In this document: piece by piece, positions 1-8,704 of the stretch
How positions within the stretch are numbered: the first letter of the stretch is position 1
Layout: each line of letters starts with the position of its first letter
Assembly: GCA_030849075.1 (NCBI GenBank)
Contig: JASAOO010003087.1
Span: forward strand, 1 to 21,215
DNA from: Zelonia costaricensis
Lineage: Eukaryota > Euglenozoa > Kinetoplastea > Trypanosomatida > Trypanosomatidae
DNA: 21,215 bases
Direction: 5' to 3'
Program-made: the position numbers and the translations under genes
Notes under the pieces: generated by a model
Told to the model about the DNA's origin: nothing
Seen by the model: only the letters and a program-made list of their open reading frames with translations
The model's database searches: none

Positions 1-3000
1 TCGGTGAAACCACGTCTGCCGCCGCGTCGGTGACGGAGCGGGTGCTCACCATGCGGGCAAAAAAGTTCGATCGCGTGGACTGCCGACGTGCGGGCAGCGG
101 CACGGCGCCGCCCGCACCGCCGATGGAGCGCCGCGTCGCGCGGTTCGTTCCCGTCGACGTCGCCGAGCGGCGCCCCGCCCCTGGCGAGCGCGGCGAGGTG
201 GCGGCCAGCTCTGTTGACACGAAAGCGAACGACGACGTGGGCCGCAGGGCAGGCGGTGGCGTGCTGGAGCAGGCGGACGCAGCGTAGGTCGGTAACGCAA
301 TGCCCATCTGGCGCACAAGGGCGGAGCGGGTGCGCGGCAAAGTGCCCTCGTGCGTGTGGCTGTCCGAGGAGAAGGAGTCGTCCTCTGTGAGCACAACGGC
401 CCGCGCGCCAGGGTGCTGCGAGCGCGTGAACGGCTGCGACGTGTGGCCCTCTGCGCGACCAAACGCCGGCGAGAGCACCGGAACGGCGTCCAGCACGTCC
501 CCGGCGGTCTCCACGAGGGAGCCACTCGGCGAGTGAAACGGGTTTTGGCCGCTCGAGTGCACCCGGCGCTCACGAACCCGGGTGCTGATTTCTGCCACGC
601 GCTGCACCAGCCGCGGGGCCAGCACGACGGAGCGCCGCGCCCCACCCGTACCCGAGCGCGACGAGGACAACGACGCGGAGGACAAGGAGAGCTCGGTGCG
701 GCTGCGCTGACGCGAGCCACACCCGTCCTCGCCCTCAGGACCGACCACCATGTACCGCAGCCGCCGCGCCGCACCTCGGCCAGACCGGCCGCTGTCGTCG
801 TCGCCCGCGCGTCGCTGAAAGGGCCGTGCACGCCGCTGCCGGCGCTCTTCGTTCAGCTCCATTTGCCGCAGACTCTGCGCGCGGTTCGCCTGCATCATCT
901 CCCCAATCGTCGTGGTCGTCGTCAGCAGCCGGTCACGCGCCTGGACGTGGTGGCGCAGCTCCTGCCGCAGCGGCGGCTGCATCGCCTGCCGCAGCTGCGC
1001 CACCTCTGCGGGAGTCGGACCGTCGGGCGCGAAGAGGCTCGGCCGAAACGCGTACGCGTCCGGCGTCGCCGTGGGAATGCGGTCCTGCGCACGGACACTG
1101 GGCAGGACGGGCAGCGCGGCGACAAGGCCGTGCAGGACGCACAGAACGAGGTGAACGATGGCGAGCACCAGCGGCACGTTGACGCCGGACTGCGGGCCGT
1201 AGGCGGCGTAGGCGTACTGGTAGTCGCAGCTCGCGAGGCGCGACGCACACAGCGTGGCGTCACCCGCCGCCAGCCACGAGCACGACACAATGTGCTGTCG
1301 CCGGTGGAAGACAAAGACCGTGTAGGCGGCGAAGGCGCACACCACGGCGCCGAGCACCGCCTGGACACCGCGCAGGACGTAAAAGAAACACGGCCGCACC
1401 CCACCGAGGGCGAGGTAGCGGACGGCGAAGTACACAATCAAGACGCCGTCCACGAGAGCCGCAAAGCCGCAGCAGATGGCCACTACGAGACACCTGCCAG
1501 GCGCTACCGCGGCTCCGTAGAGGGAGCTATCGGCGAGGCTGCCGTGGAAGCCGGACAGCCCAACCAAGAGCAGACCGAGCAGACACACGCCGTTGCTGTC
1601 CGACGCGTCAATGCTGCTGATGCTCTTGCTCAGATCGCTGCTGTCGACGACGGGTTCGACGACGCAGCGGCCGGTATGCGCGTCTGCGAGGCACGCGCCT
1701 GTTGTTTTCGAGACGTAGATGATGAAGGCGAGCCCAAACAGCACGGTGACCAGGCCCAGCGGGACGCCGAGGACGAAGCGCAGCCGCGCCATCTTGAAAA
1801 GCGGGTGCATGCCCTGCCGAAGCAACAACGCAAAGCCGAAATCGGTCTGTACGAGGTTTGGGTAGAGGACTCCTTCGAAGGGCAGCCGCTTGCCTGGCTT
1901 GAGGGACGGTGCCTCGCTGCTCGTGCTGTCGGCCGACACCACCACCACCACCGCGTGCTCGGCCGCGTCCTCAGCTTCCGCTTTGGCAGCTGCGTCGGCC
2001 GAGGCGGCGGCAGTGGCGTTGCCCACCGCGCCGGCCGACTCGGCCGCGTTGCCTCGGTATGCGGCCGTGCGCTCCTGCCAAGCGCGCAGCTTGGCCTCCA
2101 CGGCGGCCTTCTGCGCCTGCGCGGCCGCCTCGGCGTCTGCGCGGCGCTCCTCCCGGCGGGCGTCGCGGCGGGCGTGGCGTCGCTGCTGTCGGCGGTACTG
2201 GTGCCACTGTGCTGCGATTTGGCGAATGGGCCGAGTCGTTGTCAGCGGGCACCACACCCCATTTTTGCGGTCATAGCTCAGCGCCACGAGCACGCGGCGC
2301 GGCGCACGCGGTGACACCAGCGTGTTGGCCGCCGCCTCTGCGGTCGCGGCGGCGGGTGACGGGCAGCAGCAGCGCTGACACACGTGGCGCCGTTTCGCGC
2401 AAAAAGAGGTGGCAGCTTTGCGGTTCGGCGTCGTGACGATCACATCCACGCCGCAGTGGTTCAAGAAGCGCAGCACCGAGGAGAAGGGCACCCGCACTCG
2501 CCGCGTTGCCTTTGCGGCTGCCGCGTGGGAAAGCGACGGAGCCCCACCCGCGACGGCGCCACCCTCCCCGCCGCCACTGCGGTTGCCCTCCTCCCCCTCC
2601 TCCGCGCCGTCCACGTCGTTGCTGCCGCCCCGCGGGTCGCCGTCGTCGGGGACGCAGAAGCTCCGCAGCGCCGTCACCAAGTCGTTGTACGGCGCCACGC
2701 TGCCCCACAGCGCAAAGCTCACCGCCAGCAGCGCGTTGTCGAAGAGCACGAGGGTGTCGTCGAGGTCGGACACGTCAACCGGGCGTGGTGGAGGCACACT
2801 GAATGCGGCGGCAATTGCCGTCTCAGGCGCAGCTGCCCCTCGCGCCGCCTTGCCGGATCGAGCGGTGGCGCGGTGCAGCTTGAGTGCCTTGACGCGCCCG
2901 GCTGCCATAGCCGCTTGCTGGATGTTCGCGATCGGCTCGGCACGGCCGAGCACCTCGTGGCGCAGGGGGCGCAACTTCACTGGGACGGTGTTGACGTCGC

Positions 3001-4726
3001 CCATTGTGAAGGAGCCGGTGCAGGCGATGCCCTTGATGTCCGTCTTGCGGAAGTCGAACTGCTGGATGAGAGGGGAGAAGTGCACAAAGTCGGCGCCCAC
3101 CGGCGGCTCAGCGACGGGTGGCGGTGGTGGCGCCGGCTGTGGTTGCTGTTGCGCCTGTGACGAAGGAGCGTCTCCAACTGGCTGCGGCTGCAACTTCGGC
3201 TGCAACCTCGGCGGCGCCACCGCCACGAGCCTCGGCACCAGCGGTGGTTGGGGAGGCGACAGTGCGCCTTGGAGGGCCGGCACCGGCAGAAGTAAGGGCT
3301 GCACACCGGTCGAGGGCGGAGCGTCGGGGGCCAGGCTGCTTGGGGGCGGCGGTGTCGCGTCGCCTGGCGTCAGCTGCGCTCCCTCCACCGGGCTGTCACC
3401 CGCGGCTTCATCCGTTGCCCCACCAACTCCCTCGTCTCGGTTGCTGTCAGGCCCGACTTCCGCCTCGCTGCCGTGGCGGCTGTGCAGCCGGCTGCTCTGC
3501 TCACCGCCAGCGTCGACCTGGCCAGCGCCCGCAACGCCGCTCTCGTTGCTGCTGCTGCTACTCGAGCTCGCAACGAGTGCAAGCGGTGTCTCGTAAGCAG
3601 ACAGCACGACCGGGGCAGCGGACCCCGGCTTCTTCCCCGGTGTTGCCACGAGCGGAACAACCGCGCTGCCGCCGGTGCTGGGCCGGCTCGCTTGCAGGTC
3701 CGGCGCGGTGGGCGGGCGTGGGACCGGTACGAAGGGTGGGCGGCTCGGCCGGTGCAGGCTGTCCGACGACGGCGATGCCGTCCGGTGCGTCTTGCCGCTG
3801 CTGTTGGGCGAGAGCAGCGGCTGCGACGGAAAGCGAGAGAAGTCGTGGCTCACCGCGGTGAGGCGGCTCGGGGTGGCGCCGCGCACCGTCATGGACGGCT
3901 CGGATGGGCTGGCGTCCAGCTGGCTCGTCGAGTTTGACGGTTCGCTGCGCATCTTGGGTAGTCGCTGGTGCGACGGCGGCGCCACCGTGGCCTGGAGAGA
4001 CGCGAGGGAGTCGGAGAGGGAGGCGGGGTGTTGCGCTGGCACTGGCGCCACGTCGCCCTTGACAGCTAGCGCCGTGGGGGTCGTGGAGGCGATGACGTGG
4101 GTCACGTTGACGGGTGGTGGCTTCGCGCTGCCGGTGAGGGTTGGCGGCTTGAGGCCGTGCGTGATGGGCTGCGCATAGATGGGGGAGAGCGCCTGCTCAG
4201 ACGTCGAAGCGAGCGACTCCTGGGCGGTCAGGCTCGGCGTGTGGGGCGCGACGTTGCCGCCTGTCGATGGCATCGAGACGCTCAGGTGGCGGGCGAGGCC
4301 AGCACTCTCGAGCGAGCCGACGTGCCCGCTGCCACCGAGCATGAGCTCGATGGGGTGGTACGAGTGCTTCTGCGAGTCCTCCAGCCCGGCGGAGTCGAGC
4401 GAGGAGCCGGAGGCGTTGAAAGAGCTGTTGCGCTCGCCCAGGTCGTACATGTATCCGCCGGCCGGCGCCACCGGGGCGTACAGCGGCGACCCCTCTGCAG
4501 ACAGGGCGATGCGCGAGTTGCCGCTGGCGTAAAACTGCGTCGCGGGGGCAGCGGTGACTGGAGCAGGCAGCGCAGTCTGCCGGGGCCCCTCGGTGTGATG
4601 CGCTTCTTGAGCGGCGGAAAGGGAGGAGCCATGGTGCGCCGGGACGGGCAGTTCGGAGCGTGGGATCAACGGCGTCGAGTACACCGGGGTGGTCGTGCCA
4701 CCACCGCTTGCGCTGCTCTCGCTCAT
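1..4726 (-). CDS. Large multi-pass membrane protein with HAD-like motifs, partial (3' end outside window)
   Basis: I do not recognise this protein by name. The frame is open from the ATG at 4726 to the window edge (1575 residues, no stop), and an in-frame stop lies upstream near 4910, so this is the first possible ATG. Residues 1 to about 540 are Ser/Pro/Thr/Ala-rich and probably disordered. A better-conserved-looking block begins at about residue 546 (DFVHFSPLIQQFDFRKTDIK). DLDDT at 654-658 fits motif I of HAD phosphatases, and VIVTT at 762-766 fits motif II; no clear motif IV acidic pair was found. Residues 841-892 form a long Arg/Glu/Ala-rich charged helix. Membrane segments lie at about 984-1005, 1047-1065 (weak), 1079-1107, 1113-1140 and 1184-1207. 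Cysteines C1149, C1160 and C1167 fall in the last loop. The remaining tail is basic and Ser-rich. The gene and membrane topology are solid; any enzymatic role is inference. Confidence 0.9.
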   Translation of the reverse strand, partial: MSESSASGGGTTTPVYSTPLIPRSELPVPAHHGSSLSAAQEAHHTEGPRQTALPAPVTAAPATQFYASGNSRIALSAEGSPLYAPVAPAGGYMYDLGERNSSFNASGSSLDSAGLEDSQKHSYHPIELMLGGSGHVGSLESAGLARHLSVSMPSTGGNVAPHTPSLTAQESLASTSEQALSPIYAQPITHGLKPPTLTGSAKPPPVNVTHVIASTTPTALAVKGDVAPVPAQHPASLSDSLASLQATVAPPSHQRLPKMRSEPSNSTSQLDASPSEPSMTVRGATPSRLTAVSHDFSRFPSQPLLSPNSSGKTHRTASPSSDSLHRPSRPPFVPVPRPPTAPDLQASRPSTGGSAVVPLVATPGKKPGSAAPVVLSAYETPLALVASSSSSSSNESGVAGAGQVDAGGEQSSRLHSRHGSEAEVGPDSNRDEGVGGATDEAAGDSPVEGAQLTPGDATPPPPSSLAPDAPPSTGVQPLLLPVPALQGALSPPQPPLVPRLVAVAPPRLQPKLQPQPVGDAPSSQAQQQPQPAPPPPPVAEPPVGADFVHFSPLIQQFDFRKTDIKGIACTGSFTMGDVNTVPVKLRPLRHEVLGRAEPIANIQQAAMAAGRVKALKLHRATARSGKAARGAAAPETAIAAAFSVPPPRPVDVSDLDDTLVLFDNALLAVSFALWGSVAPYNDLVTALRSFCVPDDGDPRGGSNDVDGAEEGEEGNRSGGGEGGAVAGGAPSLSHAAAAKATRRVRVPFSSVLRFLNHCGVDVIVTTPNRKAATSFCAKRRHVCQRCCCPSPAAATAEAAANTLVSPRAPRRVLVALSYDRKNGVWCPLTTTRPIRQIAAQWHQYRRQQRRHARRDARREERRADAEAAAQAQKAAVEAKLRAWQERTAAYRGNAAESAGAVGNATAAASADAAAKAEAEDAAEHAVVVVVSADSTSSEAPSLKPGKRLPFEGVLYPNLVQTDFGFALLLRQGMHPLFKMARLRFVLGVPLGLVTVLFGLAFIIYVSKTTGACLADAHTGRCVVEPVVDSSDLSKSISSIDASDSNGVCLLGLLLVGLSGFHGSLADSSLYGAAVAPGRCLVVAICCGFAALVDGVLIVYFAVRYLALGGVRPCFFYVLRGVQAVLGAVVCAFAAYTVFVFHRRQHIVSCSWLAAGDATLCASRLASCDYQYAYAAYGPQSGVNVPLVLAIVHLVLCVLHGLVAALPVLPSVRAQDRIPTATPDAYAFRPSLFAPDGPTPAEVAQLRQAMQPPLRQELRHHVQARDRLLTTTTTIGEMMQANRAQSLRQMELNEERRQRRARPFQRRAGDDDSGRSGRGAARRLRYMVVGPEGEDGCGSRQRSRTELSLSSASLSSSRSGTGGARRSVVLAPRLVQRVAEISTRVRERRVHSSGQNPFHSPSGSLVETAGDVLDAVPVLSPAFGRAEGHTSQPFTRSQHPGARAVVLTEDDSFSSDSHTHEGTLPRTRSALVRQMGIALPTYAASACSSTPPPALRPTSSFAFVSTELAATSPRSPGAGRRSATSTGTNRATRRSIGGAGGAVPLPARRQSTRSNFFARMVSTRSVTDAAADVVSP

Positions 4727-4774
4727 GAGCGCGGCAGCTGGAAAGGCGTTCTCAAATCGGTTTTGAAAAGAACG

Positions 4775-4830
4775 CTGGTGTGTGTGTGTGTGCGTGTGCG
4801 TGTGTTTGCGGAGAGGGCGACAGAGAGAGG
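4775..4830 (-). promoter_or_regulatory. Candidate trans-splice acceptor of the large membrane-protein gene
   Basis: On the minus strand a pyrimidine tract (CCCTCTCTCTGTCGCCCTCT, about 4811-4830) is followed by an AG-free CA/CG-rich repeat and then CCAG. The acceptor AG falls at 4776-4775, leaving a 48-nt 5' UTR before the ATG at 4726. This is the first AG after the tract. Alternatives are a nearer CCAG at 4739-4738 (11-nt UTR) and a strong tract ending in GCCCCAG at 5182-5181. A transcript from the last site would carry an upstream ATG opening a roughly 80-codon frame, which makes it less attractive. Confidence 0.5.
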
Positions 4831-5576
4831 GCAGACACCGCTGCCGAGTAAGCGGCGCAGGTACGTGGGTTCTTTTCTTTTTTCGTCCTTTTCCAGGACT
4901 GCCCCCCGCTAGTGTTGGCGCGGTGCGTCTCTTTTCAGGTGCCCGATTGTGCAGGGAGGCGAGAGAGCGGCAATAAAGGTGCAGGCATAAGGGAAAGAGC
5001 TCTCACGCTAGTCGCTGTTGCGGCACCCGTGGTCGACAGCGACGAGAGCTTTTCTTGGTCGGGTTGGCAGAGTGCACCGCTTGGTTCCCAATCACGCAAA
5101 AGCGCGAAAGGAATTGGATAAGGGGCGTGGGCGCGATTGTGTCCTGTTTTTTTTCTGTTCGTGATTCCTTGATTCATGTGCTGGGGCAGAGAAGAGAAGA
5201 AAGGAGAGGAGGGGAGAGGGGGAGACGACACAGGGGGATCTGGCAGCCCGGTGCATGCAGTACACTGGGACTGGAGGCGAACACAGCAAAACAAACAAAC
5301 AAAAAAGACGCCTCCGTGTGCGTCGTCGACTGCCAAAAGGGAGAAAGATGGGCAGTAGTACACTGCCTCGACACGGCATATGAGGCATCGTCTCATGATG
5401 TTGGCAGTCTGCAGCTGTGAGCAAGAAAAAAAAAAAAAAGAGCCACCGCACACACAGCAAAAAGTGTGCTCAAGTGGCAGATCTGCAGCGTGAGAAGCCT
5501 CGCTTCACCCGCACATGACCTTGAGTGTGCCGGTGTGCTGATTGCGCGCGTGTCAATCGCCCCGTAAGCTGCGAGC

Positions 5577-5653
5577 GGGGGGGGGGGGGGGCGTCTTTCG
5601 AGACGGCGGCGGCGAGGNGGCGGCGAGGAGGGGGGGGGGAGGGTGGGGGGGGG
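5577..5653 (+). repeat. Poly-G / G-rich tract with one undetermined base
   Basis: A 15-G homopolymer at 5577-5591 is followed by GGC/GGN units, an N at 5618, and a second G-rich block at 5630-5653 interrupted only by single A or T bases. This can form G-quadruplexes on the + strand; a minus-strand transcript carries the C-rich complement. The N suggests that sequencing failed or the tract length is uncertain. Confidence 0.85.
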
Positions 5654-6361
5654 TTCGGCGGTGAAAGCAGTGTGTGCCTCGCGGGACCCTTCAAGAACGA
5701 AGAAAGGAAAAGAGAGACGCGGAGCGGCAACACGGTCGAGGTTGGCAGCAAGAGGGGCGGCAGCAAAGAAGCGAAGTTGTGGAGTGTTACAACCACGGCG
5801 CTGTGACTTGAACTCGGTCGAAGAAAAAGGAGAGAGAGGGATGCTGAATTGAAACAAAAGGTAAAACAGGAAGAAGCGAGTGGCTTTCAAGGTGAGGAGA
5901 AGGGTGGTGGGGGGAGGCGAGGAAGGGAAGGAGGAGAAAGAACCACTTCTTCACGGGGAGGGGAGACGAGCCAAAACAAATGAAACAACAACATCGGAAA
6001 AACGATGTCACAGTGCAACCCCCCCTTCCCCCTCCCCGCTCGATCATCGAGGAGAAAAAACCGAAAAAACCCGTAAGTGAAAAAAAAGGCCAAGAGCGGA
6101 TTCGGTGTGCACAAGGGACACACCCGCGGTGTTCGCGCACGCGCGGCGTCCTGGGGAAGAGAGACGGTACGCGCGGCACATGCAAACACTGAGGCCCGCA
6201 GGGGGCCTGCCCTTTACGCCCTCCTCCCTCCCCCTCGCTGCAACCGTGTTTCGCTAGAGGCTGGCAGGACTGTAGCTGTGACCGCCGTTGCTCATCTGCT
6301 CCGGTGCAGCGTCTTCCCCGCACTGTGCAGCAGCCTCAGCGGTGCCCTGGTCGTCGTGCTC

Positions 6362-6832
6362 CTAGTCCGAGACCATCGTGTAGTGGGTCATGCTGTACAG
6401 GTCTTCGGCAAGGAGGAGAAACTCCCGGTAGTCGCTCGAGGCCACGAGGTAGCTGGTGCACGTGCACCGGTACGCTTGGTGCGGCGACCGCCCTTCCTCC
6501 TGCACGGCAGAGGCCAGCGACTGAAGCAGCGGCTCGTCGGCGCAACTCGCCTTGGCAGCGACGAAGTCTTCGACGATGCCTTCGATCAGGGCGGCGTAGC
6601 GCTGGAAGAGCTTGTAGAGCCGGAGACTGCCTTCGGTGTCCGTGTTCAGCTCCGTCTCCGTAGCGACGAGGGCAAAGGTGCTCTCGTTCTCCTCAATGAA
6701 GCGGCGCAGACGCTCCGTGTTGCGGCCCTCTGTGAAGAAAAGATCCAACTCGTTCAGCAGGGCGCTGGCTTGCTGAGCGGCCTGCTGCGCCCCACCCACC
6801 GGGCTGACAGGCGTCGCTTCTTCAGAGAGCAT
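6362..6832 (-). CDS. BART-like (ARL2-binding-protein-like) small protein
   Basis: This 156-residue protein begins MLSEEATPVSP. An all-helical middle and C-terminal region (about residues 25-148) resembles the BART domain found in ARL2BP and CFAP36-type proteins. It has the family layout: a long acidic helix (RLRRFIEENESTFALVATET, 41-60), then LYKLFQRYAALIEGIVEDFV (72-91), and a closing segment with SSDYREFLLLAEDLYSM (132-148). In other eukaryotes such proteins bind small GTPases of the ARL2/ARL3 group and act at cilia or mitochondria, so a flagellar role is plausible but inferred. An in-frame ATG at 6937 would add 35 residues, but a strong splice acceptor at 6845 lies between the two ATGs and the extension looks unlike the family. 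I therefore start at 6832. The gene is secure; the family call was made by eye. Confidence 0.8.
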   Translation of the reverse strand: MLSEEATPVSPVGGAQQAAQQASALLNELDLFFTEGRNTERLRRFIEENESTFALVATETELNTDTEGSLRLYKLFQRYAALIEGIVEDFVAAKASCADEPLLQSLASAVQEEGRSPHQAYRCTCTSYLVASSDYREFLLLAEDLYSMTHYTMVSD

Positions 6833-8704
6833 CGCGATGCGGCACTGAGAGTGGAAAGGAATAAGAGTTACCGCGCTTGTCCACGCGATACGTAAGGCAG
6901 GGAACGATGGAGGTCGGCACACGGCGCGGTCACGCACGCGCAGGTCGCGCTAGCCCTGGTGAGATGAGGAAAGAGGGAAAGCGACTGATGTAGGTGAGCG
7001 TGTGGAAGGAGAACAGGCAGCAACGCTTGCACACTGAATGGAGGGGAAAGAGAGCGGCAGAGGGAACAAACGTGGGAAAACGCGAACGTTGAGTGCGATG
7101 GCGTGCGGAGAGGAACAAGAGCGCACGTGCAGTGCCGTGGCGGAGAGTGCGGACGCGGACGAAGAGGTCGGCGACGCGGTGTGAGATCTGGGCAGAGATG
7201 AGGGGTGCGGTGGGGGCTGCACCGGCGGAGACAGCAGACGGGAGTGGAGCCGAGGGAAGGGGGAGGGAGGAGGGAGGGTGAGGCATCGACAAGAGAGACG
7301 TCAGGCATCGTGCGTCCTGCACACACAAGCGAGGCGACTCGAATCGCAGCTTGGTCAGCGAGCTGGAAAGACGCGCCTTCACAGGTGCGTGGCAAACAGT
7401 GTAGGGGATGGGTGGGAGAAGGAAAAACACAACAGAACAAAACGTCGTGCTCACTGGGGCTACATGCACGCCGTCCTGTCACATTGTGCGCGGTGGGAGT
7501 GTGCGCCGTGGGGTAGACTGGCGTACCCCTGTGGGGGGGGGGGGGAGAGGATGAGGCCTTTCCAGAGACTTCCTGGCTCCTGTTCACTCTCCCCTAGTGA
7601 CTCTCGCTTCGCTTTCTTGTGTTAGATCTGGGCAGAATTCTTTTTCCGTTTGGATTCTGGCTTCACGGAGGCTTCTCATGTCAGGCAGCGTGGAACGGGG
7701 CACCAACGTGCACAAGGGAGGGCGAGGGTAAGAGCGAGGAGGGAGGGTGGGGGTGGACGGAACGCGGCGCAAGAGCGGTAAAAGCCGCACGTCGTCCCCT
7801 CGCACCGCCCCGCTGCAGCGCGCTCGTCGTGGGCAGGGGCCAGACGGGAGAGACGGCGGGGGGAATACGGAGTCACGCACATTCACCTTGCGGCCACGCA
7901 GGCCGCCCACTACGCCAACGCACACGGACGCACACGTCCAGGCACACAGGAGGAGAGAAGAGAAAGTAGTACGTGAAGCATGTCTGTGTGTGCGTGTGAG
8001 AGTGGGGTGAGAGACGAAGGGCAGCTTCACCACCACTTCGCACCCAAACGCACACACCTACACACACATCCGCTTCTTCTCGGGCTTCTATGGACCTCTT
8101 TGACGCAGGCGAAACAAGAGAAAGTGGAAGAGGGAGGCACTGAGAAGGAGGTGGGGCCCGGTCGCTTTGCAGGGGAGGGTCGCCGATTAGGGTGTGAGCG
8201 GGTCACATATACTTGAACAATGCAGACTCGCCTCACCGCAGCCCGCACTCTCGCCTGGTTGTACGCCACACGCTTTTCCCCACCAGTGCAACACCTCAAC
8301 ACGGAACTCGTGTGCGTTCTCTTGCAGCTTAGTTACAGAGTTGTCCTGCTCGGTTGTGCCCGCTGCTTGCCCGCCCCGCGTCCCTCCCTCGTGTGCGGTC
8401 GGCACAGAGTGGGAGTGGGGCGAGGGGCGAAGGCGGTGGCAGCGAGGCGCGGGCGAGGGAGAAAAAGAAGATAAAAACACACGGGGCAAAGAGGAGCAAG
8501 GAATTGGGCGGCGAGACACGATCGGGGGAGACGGGAAGGAAAAAGCGGGGAGGAAAGAGGGAACCCAACCCAAAGAGGACTCGAGGCGCGAGTGGACGTG
8601 CGCTGGCCGTGGCCGCGTACACTGTGCGTCTTTCGCAGCTGCTTTTCTGGGCTTCCTTTTGAAGGGCTCTCGCCCGCTTCCCGCCCCCGAACGCGCACAC
8701 GTGC
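6833..8704. other. Intergenic spacer between the BART-like and p23 genes
   Basis: The spacer is 1.87 kb with no supported gene. It should hold the 3' UTR of the p23 gene and the splice acceptor of the BART-like gene. The + strand is mostly purine-rich (transcript pyrimidine-rich), with a 13-base G run at 7533-7545 and short CA/TG repeats around 7920-8070. The stretch at about 8190-8400 differs: it is balanced in composition and lacks simple repeats. No RNA gene was recognised. Confidence 0.8.
6845..6870 (-). promoter_or_regulatory. Trans-splice acceptor deciding the start of the BART-like gene
   Basis: The minus strand reads CTCTTATTCCTTTCCACTCTC followed by AG, a clean pyrimidine tract. The acceptor AG is at 6846-6845, giving a 12-nt 5' UTR before the ATG at 6832. 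Use of this site would remove the in-frame ATG at 6937 from the mature mRNA. Confidence 0.65.

Larger units (their letters stand above)
4727..6361. other. Intergenic spacer between the membrane-protein and BART-like genes
   Basis: This 1.6 kb holds no gene I can support. It should contain the 3' UTR of the BART-like gene and the 5' UTR and splice signals of the membrane-protein gene. It carries a TG repeat near 4779-4806, an A run at 5426-5439, a 15-base G run at 5577-5591, a G-rich stretch at 5630-5653 and one undetermined base at 5618. The + strand is strongly purine-rich from about 5690 to 6080. The frames here read as low-complexity Ser/Phe/Pro or Lys/Glu peptides and are not credible proteins. 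Confidence 0.8.

Noticed and set aside
350..2314. A 654-codon + strand open frame opposite the membrane-protein gene
   Set aside because: It is the exact codon-register complement of the minus-strand gene. High GC at third positions keeps the antisense free of stops, and the peptide is Arg/His/Ala-rich with no domain.
5160..5230. Pyrimidine tract and GCCCCAG acceptor as the start of the membrane-protein mRNA
   Set aside because: The sequence is good, but it would place an upstream ATG with a roughly 80-codon frame in the 5' UTR; the acceptor at 4775 needs no such upstream frame. It remains a possible minor site.
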